From Branchiostoma floridae (taxonomy: Eukaryota > Chordata > Leptocardii > Amphioxiformes > Branchiostomatidae): DNA of 64,000 nt. Numbering within the stretch: position 1 is the stretch's first letter; each line of letters begins with the position of its first letter. The position numbers were made by a program, and so were the translations under genes. Below the pieces are notes generated by a model, which was not told where the DNA came from, searched no databases, and saw nothing but the letters and a program-made list of their open reading frames with translations. Positions 34,101 through 46,072 of this stretch are shown piece by piece. The stretch spans positions 21,188,191-21,252,190 of the forward strand of contig NC_049986.1 in the NCBI RefSeq assembly GCF_000003815.2. The letters run 5' to 3'.

Positions 34101-36980
34101 GAAAAAGGGAAAGTAAGAACCAGGAAGAAACCAGGAAGCTGTAAGAAACTAGAAATGCATCATTTGCAGAAAGAAAATAAAGTCATTAAATTCTGAATGC
34201 CTATATGAAAATATTTTGAATAAAAGTATTGCATAACTCTATCTTAGTACCAAATCTCAGGTCATGACAAAATACAGAAATAAATTGATTTGTAGATTCG
34301 CATGAGAAGAAGAAAAAGACTACTTCGACATAATAATGATGATCGAACTAGGTCCAATACAATAGAATGTGTCGCCAGCCCTACTATATATTTCCATTTC
34401 TGATTCATGTAACTAATGTATTTGGTCGCGAATCGGTCATTTAAATTACGACTGTGACTGTTGACATTTTCAAATTATTACTATTCTCTAGTCTGTCTTG
34501 TATTTTCTACATTTGTATATAGATTAGTATTAGTTTAGTTACGTGGAGGAGGGCATTGCACAAGCTTCTCCCCTCCTCCCGCACTTTTTTTTTACTTTTC
34601 TATACTTTATTGTTATTGTATTTATATGTGCAAAATAAATAGTGACTGCATAGCTCCAGATGATTTGTTTATCTAACTGATCGCTTGTATCACTACTTGT
34701 AATAATATCTGGTCTATAGTATTCTAGGTAATACTATTGAATCACCACATTTAACCCACGTGGGCCAGAACATGCAGATAAAGATCTCTTAATACATTTT
34801 GTATAAACAAATACAGTAGAAGCCAGTTAACTGCACAACGGATTAACGCACACGTCTGTTAACTGCACGGAATCCCCAAATCCCAAACCGATGTGGTCCA
34901 GATAGATAACTTCGCATTTTTGCAACAGCCGGATAATTGCAAAAAAATTCACTGGAAATTCACCGTGCAATTAAGCGGATTCTACTGTAATGCTATTGTG
35001 TCATTTAGCCCATGTGGGAAAGAACATGTAAATAAAGAAGTATTTATATAAACAAACAAACAAATAAATCAAAAACCTTACCGCAGTGTCGGATGGTGAG
35101 GATGGCCACCAGCACACTCGGGTCCTCGTCGAAGGTGCTAAAGGTCCTGTCCTCGCTGCCGCTGATCGTCTCCAGCGCGCTCTCGTCCACCAGGACTTCC
35201 CTCCCGATGGCGCCTGCGTACGTCTCTAGACCAGCGTCCCTGGCGGCTTCCGCGTAGCTCACCGCGTCTTCTGAGTACTGGGTGGAGGAGAAATCTGTGT
35301 TATACTAGGTTTTTTTCTGTTTGCTTTTGGACAGACGAGGACAATGTGGCACTGCACTCAAGTTCAAAAGCTACGTCCCTGTCAGCTTCCGCATAGCACA
35401 CCACGTCTTCTGTGTACTGGGTGGGGGAGAAATATCTATTTTAGGCTAAGGTGCCATTTCTAAACCGGGAACCGGTCGGGAAGTTTGCAGGAACAAAAAA
35501 AATAAAAGTCATCAAATCAAGAAATATACATAATAATAATTTTCTATTCATTTTTTAAATAAAAGTTTATATCAATGAATATACAGAAAATACACTAATG
35601 TGGCTGAGCGATCCACAAATTCTATATCACTTTTTACATACTTTATTTGTTTTGTTACTTTGAGTCTTATAAGCTTAGGACATCGCGGAATAATTGCAAT
35701 GCTTTCTTACATGCCCATCCAAGGTCCGTCCGTCCGTCAGGATTACCACTATACTGGGCACGCCCTCTTTCCATTTCGTCTGCAAACATCAAAAGACACT
35801 CAATGTAGCTACAAAATTCTCCAGCTATTAACATTTGAATTTCGATCACGTCTTTATCTATTTATTTCTGTTTTAAGTTTTTATGTCAACATTAACATAC
35901 TGGAAGCTATGGTATTTATTCTTGTTTTTATTTATTGGCAAATGTGACAAAGTGCAATATATTACAGCGTTTACATATGTTCTATGCTAGCAACCTAGAA
36001 TGTTGTCTTGCTTACCGTACACTGCATGTGTTTGATGCAGTAGCCGACGCGTGTCTGTGAGGGACAAAACTCGATCTCGGAAACTGCAGGCAGGAGAGTG
36101 GACAAGTCATCATAGTAGCAGAGGGGGATGCTGGTGTTGGCTTCACACTTACACTGGACAAATCCGATCTGAAGTCCAGGTACAGAAAACGTTCAGTTGA
36201 AAAAAAGTAAACAGACCTTATTTTACAATTTTAAGACCATATATCATTGCACAAAATAAAGCGCTTACCAACAATCTTTCTACAGGTCATCTATTTTACA
36301 TCAGAGCCCACCAACCTTCCCTCAACCGAGACGGGGGCGATACTGACTGACAAGCACCTTTGACCCTTTCCTAAAGTCACTCTTCCGTTCCGGATGTGTG
36401 ACTTAGGCTCTGGGTCATTTCAACTTAAGAAAGATCAGAGGACTGATCGAAAGCTTGTTGGTAAGGCGCTTTATTTTGTGGATATATGGTCTTAAAATTG
36501 TAACTTAATGTATATTCCACGGGTTAAAACGTATATTCCACAGAAGGGTTCTTGAAACAGATCTGAATAAATGCGATGAGACAACCCCGGCATTTACCCT
36601 AGGACATTTGAAATCCACGATGAATTCCGCGATATACTCTTTGGCTAGTGCGAATCCCTCACTGCCGACGCTGGAGGACCCGTCAACCAGGAACATAACA
36701 TCCAGGTTGCAGGGGCAGCCTGTACATGTGATAACAGAACAATAACAAAGTTTATTGCAAGTTCTTACCCGTGGGCTAATTGCAGGTATCATAAGAGATT
36801 CAAACAGCAATATCACAAGTGCCTACTCTAGTCGAAAGCTAGTAAAAGCTAACTCTAGATCCTTGGTTAATACTCACCTATTCCTTGACCCATTCCTTGC
36901 GCATTTGTCCCACACACGGCTACCGACACCAGCCAAACGTACAGTAACACTTTCCACCACATGCCTTAGGTTTGCGACGT
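31130..36980 (-). CDS. Secreted VWA-domain protein with novel amphipathic C-terminal region
   Basis: Minus-strand exons: 36878-36980 (ATG at 36962), 36598-36719, 36016-36168, 35711-35779, 35082-35277, 34002-34040, 32436-32574, 31130-31735. MWWKVLLYVWLVSVAVCG is a signal peptide. The VWA domain is complete: MFLVDGSSSVG (DxSxS), the T of PSQTRVGY and ILTDGRT supply the metal-site residues. After LTIRHCGYCYALVKYLPEK comes WHYLLWCQTGLENAIEDLW. The last exon (201 residues) is dense in Phe, Trp, Tyr, Arg and acidic residues spaced as amphipathic helices (DLVDYWDNIVWRIREYF, FLWWVIRRYYG) and ends in a Pro/Tyr-rich tail. I recognise no domain there. The junction 34002 to 32574 does not keep frame (phase 1 against 2), so a small exon is probably missing. 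Not collagen-like; orthologue unknown. Confidence 0.8.
32144..32384. mobile_element. MITE with about 36-bp inverted ends and TA target duplication
   Basis: The left end aaggtgcactctcactgcac continues through ttgcgtcaagcttgcg and is matched almost perfectly by the reverse complement of 32349-32384. TA flanks both ends. About 241 bp. It lies in the last intron of the VWA gene. TA duplication would fit a Tc1/mariner-type element. Confidence 0.88.
33240..33605 (-). mobile_element. tRNA-derived SINE
   Basis: On minus the head reads tggccaagtggg (A box, 33585-33596) and gagttcgatcc (B box, 33557-33567) in tRNA-like spacing, followed by a body containing gggcaccgcccaatgcacca and ending near ctcccgggagaggcggaggg. 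It is not a tRNA gene: the acceptor stem and 3' half do not fold. Amphioxus SINEs of this build are known, but I cannot confirm the family. Intronic in the VWA gene. Confidence 0.75.
34812..34989. mobile_element. MITE with CAGTAGAA ends (pogo/Tigger-like)
   Basis: It begins tacagtagaagccagttaac and ends gcggattctactgta, with TA at both ends. The inside carries further inverted words (ttaactgcac / gtgcaattaa). TA target and CAGT-type termini suggest the pogo branch of Tc1/mariner. A half-copy lies at 51681-51772. Confidence 0.8.
36223..36503. mobile_element. MITE with about 46-bp inverted ends
   Basis: The left arm begins ttacaattttaagaccatat and runs through caaaataaagcgcttaccaa. The right arm (36458-36503) is its near-exact reverse complement. 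About 281 bp, with no coding capacity. It lies in intron 2 of the VWA gene. Confidence 0.88.
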
Positions 36981-37557
36981 CTGTGGAAAAGTTGAAGAAC
37001 AGGGATTCTTCTAGTCATAGCCTGATCGACGAAACCACAATAGGTGGGCCCATATAGCCCCAGACAGCTAGGCTAGTCAGGTAACCATTCCATCGGGAGC
37101 GCCCTAGGCTCTCCTCGGTACTGGGAGCGTTGTCCGCCCGCCCGGGTCACTTAACGCTCGCCGGGGATTTCATAATGGGATGACAGTCATGTACCCCACT
37201 CTAGATTCACCACTTTAGACCTTCAACGGAACAAAAAACGCCCCGATATCATTTCTTATAATAACATTTATTCTACGAATGCGACTAAATCATAATACAA
37301 ATATTAATGCGATTCTAAAATCAGAAACCCGTACTTTTCCACATGAAACTTGCTAAATCTTCTACATGTTGACCGGCAGGTTTTTGCATGACTCTGCCGA
37401 CGACCGCACTCATTAGGACACAGACGGCATGGTGCACAAGATTGCACACTCGTGCCGACACACAATGAAGGAAGCAAAATGGAAAGAAGTAAAAAAAATA
37501 CGGCAGATTGTAGGAAGGTTTGTAAAGCGAATCTTTAGGGTGTGAAATATTACTTAC

Positions 37558-37660
37558 CACCTGATGCACTCAGGAAAGGCCAGATATTAAAGTAGAACAC
37601 GGTAGAGACGAGTTGGTTCTAAACTGGACCCATATCACAGCTCACAGGTCGCCCTCACAG
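37558..37660 (-). promoter_or_regulatory. Probable 5' UTR exon and promoter of the VWA gene
   Basis: On minus a segment ends at a gtaagt donor (37552-37557), and a good acceptor (ttttccacag) stands just before the first coding exon at 36980. The segment has no usable ATG, so it would be non-coding. Its upper boundary is not fixed by the sequence. Confidence 0.45.
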
Positions 37661-40600
37661 GAACGGCCTGGTTTGGATTCAAGAGAAAACGACGAAATAC
37701 GCCGGAGAGTAGAATACAGACCGTTACGTGGCAAAATCAAGAACTACTACCATTGGTTCACGTCAACAGTGACGCCCTTAAGAAATATATAATTATCATA
37801 ATCAGGTTGCATCATCTCTAGAGACGAGGCAATGCCATTGTCAAAACAAGACGGTTGCTCTGATAAATGAACTGCGGTGTTGTCAGTACACATCATCCCA
37901 CGCAATATCAATATCGCGGTGTTTTTTCAGTCTCGTGCACCTGCGAAAAAGCAATTAAAAAGTGACCTATGTTTGCATCTGACCCAGAAAAGTACATCAT
38001 GAAGGCATATCTGATCAAATCTCCACAGTCTGAAGATTTGAATAAACAAGCTTCACCGAGATTTCATCTTACATCCTTGTTGATCTGTTTTTCCTTAGGT
38101 CTTAAAATATATAAATATCACAGACGGCGCGTTGCGTGCAATATAGAAAGGATGTCAACTTCAGGAGCGTCTTTGTGTGTTGTGAAAGAGGTTATGCAAT
38201 ATTTTGTGCCGTACAATAACCGAGCGATCAGCCACCCGTCGGTCCCTTGACGGGTAATATCGAACGAAGTTTCTGTTACATAGTCGACCAGCTTCAGGAC
38301 TTTTTGCTGGTCGCCAAGAAGGTCGCCAGAATTTATTTTACCAGGAAATCATCCCTATCATATTCAACGACCGGTGCTGGGTGACCTGCGAACATAGGCT
38401 GATTACTAAAAAAATCGGACAATGATCGAGAGAACATCAGGCGACAATTACTGCCAACAATTTTATTTAGAGCTTTCACACCCTATTGATCGATTTTTGT
38501 GACATGTAACAGCCGACGAAAGAGAAAAGTTTTGTCCGGGTGTTTTGGCCAGCGTGTGTATGATGCAATAGTTTACTGGCGGTCCTTTTCACAGAACAAG
38601 ATATCATTACAAAGAATCTACATTATTACAAAGATCTACGAAGGACAATAAGATCCAATACTAACATTGCTCCCTCATTGAAAAAGACTTGCAGATTTGC
38701 CAAAAGTTTACCTGGATGTCCAGTTAACCAGAATTCCTACGGGCACAGATTCTCCGAGCCTCCACGATTAACTTTAAACCAGTTTGAAAAAACAATGTTA
38801 CTCTGTAACGTTAGCTACAAATTGAACATAAATGCCCACTCTGTGCATTTAGACATTTTTTTTTGTCTCAGCTCAATTCGGGTAATAAATATGGGTATAA
38901 ATACGGGTATCCGAAGGCAACTCCAAACTAGTGCGGCTGATTTCACCGAGTATACTTACTTCATTGGTGTCGTAGCAAAACATCCGGGATGAGCTCCGAG
39001 TCGAAGAGAAGGGTTGCTTGGGGAAGCTGGGGAAGCTAATTGCAAATCGTTGCGTTCTCTCAGTCACCCTCTTCAGTTGACCAATAAGTTGACGCAGAAC
39101 ATGCCATATTGGGAAACGTTATGACTTCTCTCAAGCTCTCTTGGACACTATGCTGTTGTCACAAAATATGAACACTACATCGCATTCATTCGGATAGAAC
39201 GTTAAATTTAAGCCCCGTTTTGGGGAGTTCCACACCCCACGTACGCTTAAGAACCCACAACACATTTCGAAAAAGAGTAGGGGCATGCCCTGACGTGCGA
39301 TGGTGCAAATCGTTCTGCCTGGAGTTGGGTGATTCCCTATCCGACCCGGAGGGAGTCCTGGCGAATATCCTTCTTGTACCAGCCAAACATATAAATAGAC
39401 CATTGCAAATTTCTCAGCAGATGGACATAGTCGGAAGAACAGAACAGAACAAAGTAAACTGTTCAAAGTCAGATCGCCAGATGGCGTTCCTGAGTGACAG
39501 CAGTTTTCTAGTTACAATCCGTGTTTTTCCCGTATCTTTGCAATTTGCAATTGTCTGACCGAATGTTGTGCGAGTAGACTGCAGCTCTGAAAGAGGTCAT
39601 ATATGAAATAATAGCTCGTTTCGAAGTGAATCATTCGTTGACGTATGTCATCGTGCGATTGTGAAAGGTTTCGCACTAATGTTCCAACTTAATTTGATTA
39701 CCAGCGTCAATTCACTGGAATTGGCTGTCTGACGAGAAGCACAAGCTACTGAATCATTGCAAAATGTGTTATAACTTTCATACTGTGCAGGAACCAAAGA
39801 TTGTTTCGAATATCATTGCTGTGTACACTTTCGGATTTTGCGAAAAAAATGACGTATCTACAACCTTTAACAGTGCTTTAACATGGTAAAAGAATGAATT
39901 GTTTAACATAACCTTGATCTATTATTTATAAAGGAGTGGCAAATCTACACAAGTGCGAATTTAGGTGCCACAACCAATGTTTATGGCCAACGTAATATAC
40001 AAGAGGAATGCGGAGATGAACGGCGAGGGTAATCAGGTGTATGAACTTTAACCTTTCAACTCAGGGTCACCATTTTCTGTCTTTGCCAGCCATTTTGGTT
40101 TGTCTTGGAAATATCTCTTCCTTCATATATTACAAATTTTGGAAAACATTCAACCCGTACACGTCTAGTGATACTATAAAACGACAGGTAAGACTTTCAT
40201 GCATTATTCGTATTTATACAGTTGTAATTTAACGTTATATGCAGAGACAGCGGCATAATTTGTACTGAGAAATTATAATCATTATATTTTTTTTATAATT
40301 ACGTTAGCTTGGAAATTGGGGAGGGTGGCATTCATATGGCTAATTTTTGGAGCAACATATTACAATATATGGATACGATAGACTTTGAGGATTGGTCATC
40401 AACCTTGGGTATGAATTCTAATTTGTATTCCTCAGCTGTGGTTTTATTTCCCGTAGCTGTAAATTTTGTTCCACATCCAGACGGATTTAGGAAACGTGAA
40501 ATCAATTCAGACTCACACAGACTAGTTTGCATGCTTAAGACAAATACAGAAGCGTGTTGCTATTACTATTTAGCTGTATGAAATACATCCTCTTTTTAAG

Positions 40601-40842
40601 GGCTACAAGGCTTAACCTGATGTGTTGTGAACATAGATAAACCACAGCAAATGTATGTATGTAACATACATTGTATATTTGTAAATGAAATTAAGATAAT
40701 AATCAATTTATAACTTTCTTTATGATAACAGTCATTGTCCCACTGTTAAGGGAAATTATGGCGTTGAAAAATTAAATGTTTGAGTGTTTTAATTTATGTT
40801 TCAACTTTGCACTCTCTATGTACATCTTGACTGCAGGTTGAA
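37661..40842. other. Intergenic, nothing recognised
   Basis: Only short, unsupported open frames. The acceptor ctgcag at 40833-40838 just before the zinc-finger start shows that at least one 5' UTR exon of that gene lies somewhere upstream, but I cannot place it. Confidence 0.4.
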
Positions 40843-42015
40843 ATGGAGGAGCCAAGTTGTGGGTTTCATTTTGTCGCCTTGTCTAATGAACATGGCATTG
40901 TGACTGAACATCCTGGAAAGGAGACTGAGCATACTGGGAATGAGACTGAATATTTTGAGAATGACACTGAACATCCTGCGTACAAGACAATGGAGAAGGA
41001 AGACCAGGCAACAGATACAGAGAGTCATCAGGAGAAGGAGAGTTGCAGTGCAGTGTCCATCCCTCCTGACTACCAAGACCCTCACTTACATGTACAGGAT
41101 CCTTCTTTAGAACAGGAAGACAAGCAAATAAAAAAACATGCTATGGATGCCCCCTTCTTATGTCAGCAGTGCGGATACAGGACGGCTAAGAGCTCTCACC
41201 TAGCCGACCACATGAAAACTCACACGGACGCAAAACCTTACAAGTGCGACCAGTGTGACTTCTGCACAGCGTGGAAACAGAACTTAAAACAGCACGTGGC
41301 TAAACACACTGGCGAGAAAACCCACGTGTGTAAGGAATGCGGGTATCAGACACTTAAGAAATCACACTTCTCGGAACATATGAGGACGCACACGGGCGAA
41401 AAACCTTTCAAGTGTGCTCAGTGCGAGTTTTCAACATCATGGCACAAAAACTTCAAGCAGCACATGGCGAAGCACACCGGTGTGAAACGCTACACGTGTA
41501 GTGAATGCGACTACAAGACAGCCGACTCGTCCGGTCTACGTCGGCACCTCAGAACCCATACAGGTGAGAAGCCACACATCTGTAGAGAATGTGGGTTCAT
41601 GTGCACAGAGCGGTCAAAACTGTTGATACACAAGAGGACGCACACTGGAGAAAAACCTTACAAGTGTACCCAGTGCGACTATTCCGGAGCGGTAAAACAG
41701 CATCTAGACATACACATGCTCAAACATACCGGTGAGAAGCCCTACATGTGTGGGGAGTGTGGACACAGGACTAATGATAAGTCTAGCCTAGCCAGACACA
41801 TGAGAACGCATACGGGTGAGAGACCATACAAGTGCTACCAGTGTGACTATGCCGCTGCGCAGAAATGTGGTTTAGACAAGCACATGAGGGCAAAACACAA
41901 CAGAAAACAATTTGTGGGGAGTCAAAGGCCCAACCTCCCCCAACATCAACCAAACAATGTAACGTTACATGTATCTGATTCTGTATGTCCCACACAGGGA
42001 AGCCAGTCTTTCTAG
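40843..42015 (+). CDS. C2H2 zinc-finger protein, nine fingers
   Basis: 390 residues in one coding exon; the start MEEPSCGFHF follows an acceptor (ttgactgcag then gttgaaATGG). Nine tandem C2H2 fingers run from about residue 107 to 360, with TGEKP-type linkers and alternating finger types (CxQC...HxxKH and CxEC...HxRTH). Typical fingers are YKCDQCDFCTAWKQNLKQH and YTCSECDYKTADSSGLRRH. The ninth ends HMRAKH. Most fingers have an aromatic residue two places after the second Cys, as in REST/ZNF-like arrays. The N-terminus is acidic and holds four short repeats (TEHPGKE, TEHTGNE, TEYFEND, TEHPAYK). No KRAB or BTB domain is present. It is probably a DNA-binding nuclear regulator of unknown target. 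AATAAA follows at 42124-42129. Confidence 0.93.
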   Translation: MEEPSCGFHFVALSNEHGIVTEHPGKETEHTGNETEYFENDTEHPAYKTMEKEDQATDTESHQEKESCSAVSIPPDYQDPHLHVQDPSLEQEDKQIKKHAMDAPFLCQQCGYRTAKSSHLADHMKTHTDAKPYKCDQCDFCTAWKQNLKQHVAKHTGEKTHVCKECGYQTLKKSHFSEHMRTHTGEKPFKCAQCEFSTSWHKNFKQHMAKHTGVKRYTCSECDYKTADSSGLRRHLRTHTGEKPHICRECGFMCTERSKLLIHKRTHTGEKPYKCTQCDYSGAVKQHLDIHMLKHTGEKPYMCGECGHRTNDKSSLARHMRTHTGERPYKCYQCDYAAAQKCGLDKHMRAKHNRKQFVGSQRPNLPQHQPNNVTLHVSDSVCPTQGSQSF

Positions 42016-43309
42016 TCTCGTAAATGATGATTCAAATTAAAGTTAATGTTCATTTGATTGTATAGATGGCATCCTGTCATACATTAATGTTTTTTTCTGT
42101 TTCAAAAAAAGTTGCTATCATACAATAAATGGCACAAACTAGCTACAAAATGGGCAGATATATGCAATCAATTGAAAAAAAATTAGAAAAGGGATACCAA
42201 TGTCGTGTCGTAGAATTCTGAACTCAATTCTAAAAATGTGATCAGACAGACATTAAGAATCTATAATTGTACAGTTGATTCTTCGAAAAGCAGTTACTCA
42301 TGCAATTGGGTATGATTTTGGAAACGGTCAGATGTTTCAAACAACATCCATTGTTTTTTGTCAGTGACACTGAAAACAGACACTGCTTGAGTAACTGCTT
42401 TTGGGTGTATCTTATTTCCACCATCATCATCTTATTACCTGGATGTCTAATCTTCATCGATGTACAGTATACTCTTCTCTGTATGTCTTTACTTGTTCAA
42501 ACTTCTTGGCCACTTAGATTTTAGAATGAAGGCAACTTTTTTAAATTCATAATGATTTGGGATACTAGAAGATGTCATCCATACACTTGACTCAACATGG
42601 CCTTATTGGAATTTCTTCCCCATAGGTTAATGGTAACGAACTTAAGGTAGATACTAAGTAATGAAGAGCCAATCTTAAACAACCATAGCTTACAAGTATC
42701 AATACTCAAGTTATGCAAGAATACTACATTGTACATGTACTCCTGTCCAAGGGCATGACTAAGAGAAATTTGAACACACCTTACTTGTACTTGCAAGTGC
42801 TGCATGTCAGCGCATGTAATCTGGCACCTAGCAACAAAAGTTTGAAACCTTGTGTTTAATAAATTATATCTCGTGTTATTCTTTCATGCTAACTATTGAT
42901 TAGATGTGCCAAGGTATTTAAAAGCCTGGTCATTTTCAGTGGAAATTATATCCAACATTATTGCAATAAGTAGCATGACTGACAATGTGTGTTGGGTTTC
43001 AAGAAATTGTACTACAGTAGTGAGTCAGTGTTTATCAAATATCCCCAAGGTACCAAATCTTAGGAAAGATCAATTTTACAATATTTGCTGAGACTTACTC
43101 AATCAATCATTCTACTTGTCACATGAATGTATTGGAATATATTAAGTCATACTACTGCTAATGATAATAATAATTTGTTTCTGTTTTATTTTCATTTCAT
43201 ACCATTGACATTGTGATATGACATAAAGTAGAACAGCACAATCCAAGTTGTTTAAAAAATAAACCGCACAAATGATAGCTTCGGCAATTCAGAGGTCATA
43301 CCAAGTCAG

Positions 43310-43620
43310 TGTTTTTAGGAAATGTAGGTTTCAAGATTTTAAAAATTTAACACAGGGTGCTCGCTTTACCCTGAACTTTATTTGACCCTTGCAGCGATGG
43401 GACCACGGCTTAACTAAAAATGTAAACAATGCGGCAATGTTTTGGTGGCCGCCATCTTGGATTACCTCTCACCTTGCCAAGGTACTGAAGCGCTTTCTGT
43501 CGAGTCGTTTATGTCTTGCACGTTTCACGTGCACATTTCCTCTTAGTCTTAATCCTCGTTCGTTTTATTACGACTAGTTTTGATTCTCTGTAGTGAATGG
43601 AGTAATAGTAGTGATGAAAT
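43310..43620 (+). repeat. Dispersed repeat carrying a YY1-type motif
   Basis: It shares ctgaactttatttgaccct, ggtggccgccatcttgg, aaggtactgaagcgctttct and gtcgagtcgt with 58390-58680, and the middle part with 54215-54300 in reverse. No coding potential. Confidence 0.75.
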
Positions 43621-43746
43621 TTATTCGTTGACATTTCTTTAACACATGCCCCTTTGAACATGCAGTGAGGTAGTTAAAACTATTTGTAAAAGTATATTCT
43701 TAATACAAGTGGCAGCTGTGTAAAAGGACTTTCTAATCAGCACAAC

Positions 43747-43934
43747 GGCGTGGTTATACAAATACTAGTAGTATGTGGGGATGGACAACCTCAAGCCAAC
43801 CGTTCACACTTACGTTTAGGAACTTTATTCGAACCGGGGAATATGGCTATTATATGCGGCTCATCTGAAGATGTGGCGTAAGCGTGAACGGTTGGCTTGA
43901 GGTTGTCCTTCCCCACATACTGGCGTGGTTATAC
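43747..43934. mobile_element. Foldback element with flanking 13-bp direct repeat
   Basis: gtatgtggggatggacaacc at 43771 onwards pairs with ggttgtccttccccacatac (to 43920), and the pairing continues through ctcaagccaaccgttcac. The direct repeat ggcgtggttatac stands on both sides (43747-43759 and 43922-43934) and looks like a target-site duplication. Confidence 0.8.
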
Positions 43935-46072
43935 GTAGTAAGATCAGTAAAAAAACCGTGCCATGTTATGGCGCGTGTCATGTTAGGATGCCCAAATTTC
44001 ATACGATTAGATATATTTCAGAGACTATGAAGACAGAACATCAGACTCCTCAACTGTCGGTACCTGAATACGGGCCCGATACACTGACGTCATTGCGTTT
44101 TTTCCAAATTAGAAAAACGTAGTGAATAAAACAGAGAACTAGGTGATGAACTTTGATTTTTTTGTTTGTCCATGACGGCAGGTTAGTAACCTTGGTGGCG
44201 TCGTACACGGCACTGCTTCGTGTTGCGCCTCGGGGCTCCTGTCTATTTATAACACTATCTTCGTGCAGCTCGATTTTATGCACAAATACTTTGCTGAGTG
44301 AATCATTCACAGTTATCTGAGGTCAAACCTTCCCCTATTGCTCAACAACGTCCACTACGCACCCAAACCCATACAAATTATTCATGATAGAATGTCCTGT
44401 CGTGGGAACGGGACGGTTTGCTGCAACACCATAGAAAGCCGATAGGAAGTAATCGAGCGTACCTCACGTACCCACATACTCTCAAATTATATTGTCCACA
44501 AACACAAACAATTGGTACCGCAAACATCATCTTCGTACCCACAGTAATCAAAAAGCACTCCATTCTAGTAAGGGTGGATAAGAGAATACTAAATATTTTG
44601 CCGAGGGGCCATTTGGCTCACCAAGGACTCATGCTGTCAAAGGAGTCATTGTCACTTGACCCTACTGACCCGTTGTCTCAGTCTGCAACCCTCATTATAA
44701 ATGTCTGTCAAAACCAAGCGTCCACGACACACCTATGTAATCACACAGACGACTGTCACATTTCTCAAGCTAAGTAGCCTGCGGAAAAAGTTTCTAAACA
44801 CTGTGCCCAATACTTATCTAATTATATATATATATATACTACCATTTTCTTTCTCTCCTTTCTGAGACACCAGCAAACATAATATTCCTTTCTGCATACT
44901 GTTGTTATGGTAATTCCTAGCTCAGCACTTACATTGCCCTTTAAATCATTCCTTGGTTTACTTTATTATACGACCCCCTATTTCAATGGAACAATCCTGG
45001 CAGTACGCCACGTTGGCACATCAGAAGTCGGACCACACCTACTTCAAGGTCCCAAGTATTCTTCTTAAATCTTGTAGCCAGGTGAGTTTCTTGAAGGTTC
45101 CTTAGCTTGTACTATCTTTAAGTTGACGTTTATCTGTTGTTGTGAAGATCACCACCAATTACATGCTGAAACAATCCTGGGTTTCTTACTTTCACGAGAA
45201 AGGTGTTTGTCACTTTATCTGGCAACAACTTGCTGAATGAGCTATTGACGGTCATGATAACGCTTTACAACATGAAGACTGGAAAGATGAAGTATCGTGA
45301 AGTGGTGCAGAGAGGATTCCCGAATATGGTGCAATATTTGGCACTATGTCTAAGTTCCTACGAAATGGTTGTTCAGTGTTGCCTTTTAGATAAGACTGCA
45401 AATTTCCCAACTTTAATCATATCGCGGTTTTCGCTGTAATAATTCAGTAGCCTTGATAGCGCTCAAAATATGCCTCAAAGACGCAAATATGCGCATAAAA
45501 CTGTCCTTTTGTCACAGATGACTTGATAGTGATCTATTCTATGTTGGGTTCAAAACGTTTTACCTCAACCGGGTGAGCATGGTGGTGACAGGTCGTTAAT
45601 CTTCAGCCAAACTTACAGTCATGCCTTCAGGTGCACGTGCTTATACCGCTTATACTGGCCCATTATACCCGTCACATTTGGCGAAAATCGACCGGACGAC
45701 GATTCTGCGACAATCGCCCGAGTCTAGCTTCAGTGTTAGAACGATGTGCAAATGTACAAATTTGTGTTGTATATGGAAAAACGAGATCAATAGGAAACTA
45801 AAGTAATGATAGAAGTATTCAAAAGTCATAAAAGATGGAAAGAAACCCAAGACGACCACTGTCACATTCTTCAAGATCAAGAAGAAAGAAGTCGACAGTG
45901 GTCGTTAAAAATTTGATCCATGTTGAAAGAAAGTTTTGCCTTAGACTAAGATTACGGTACTACCAACACAGATATGCTTCCATGATCATTAATAAGTATC
46001 TTAAGTTGCTACCAGAGGGGTGAATTGAACTCAACTCAATCTCAATCTTGCCATTTCAGATACCAAACGAAA

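Larger units (their letters stand above)
42016..46072. other. Intergenic with dispersed repeats
   Basis: It holds a repeat related to 58220-58330 (about 42250-42430), the YY1-motif repeat at 43310-43620, the foldback at 43747-43934, a (TA)n run at 44822-44838 and a repeat at 45640-45725 (tcacatttggcgaaaatcg) matched at 16226-16290. A possible exon at 44986-45081 is listed among rejected items. Confidence 0.4.

Noticed and set aside
37321-37569. Small Cys-rich open frames on minus, one resembling a secreted peptide (SCAPCRLCPNECG)
   Set aside because: No ATG in the Cys-rich frame, and the hydrophobic lead-in is a polypyrimidine stretch. The segment lies in the probable 5' UTR intron of the VWA gene.
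38678-38992. 104-residue open frame on plus
   Set aside because: No family resemblance, no splice signals, composition like the surrounding AT-rich DNA.
44986-45250. Possible short gene: ATG exon 44986-45081 ending at gtgagt, then a frame to TGA near 45240
   Set aside because: The product would be under 50 residues with no recognisable family, and the acceptor is weak. The sequence around it has direct repeats, so it may be transposon debris.
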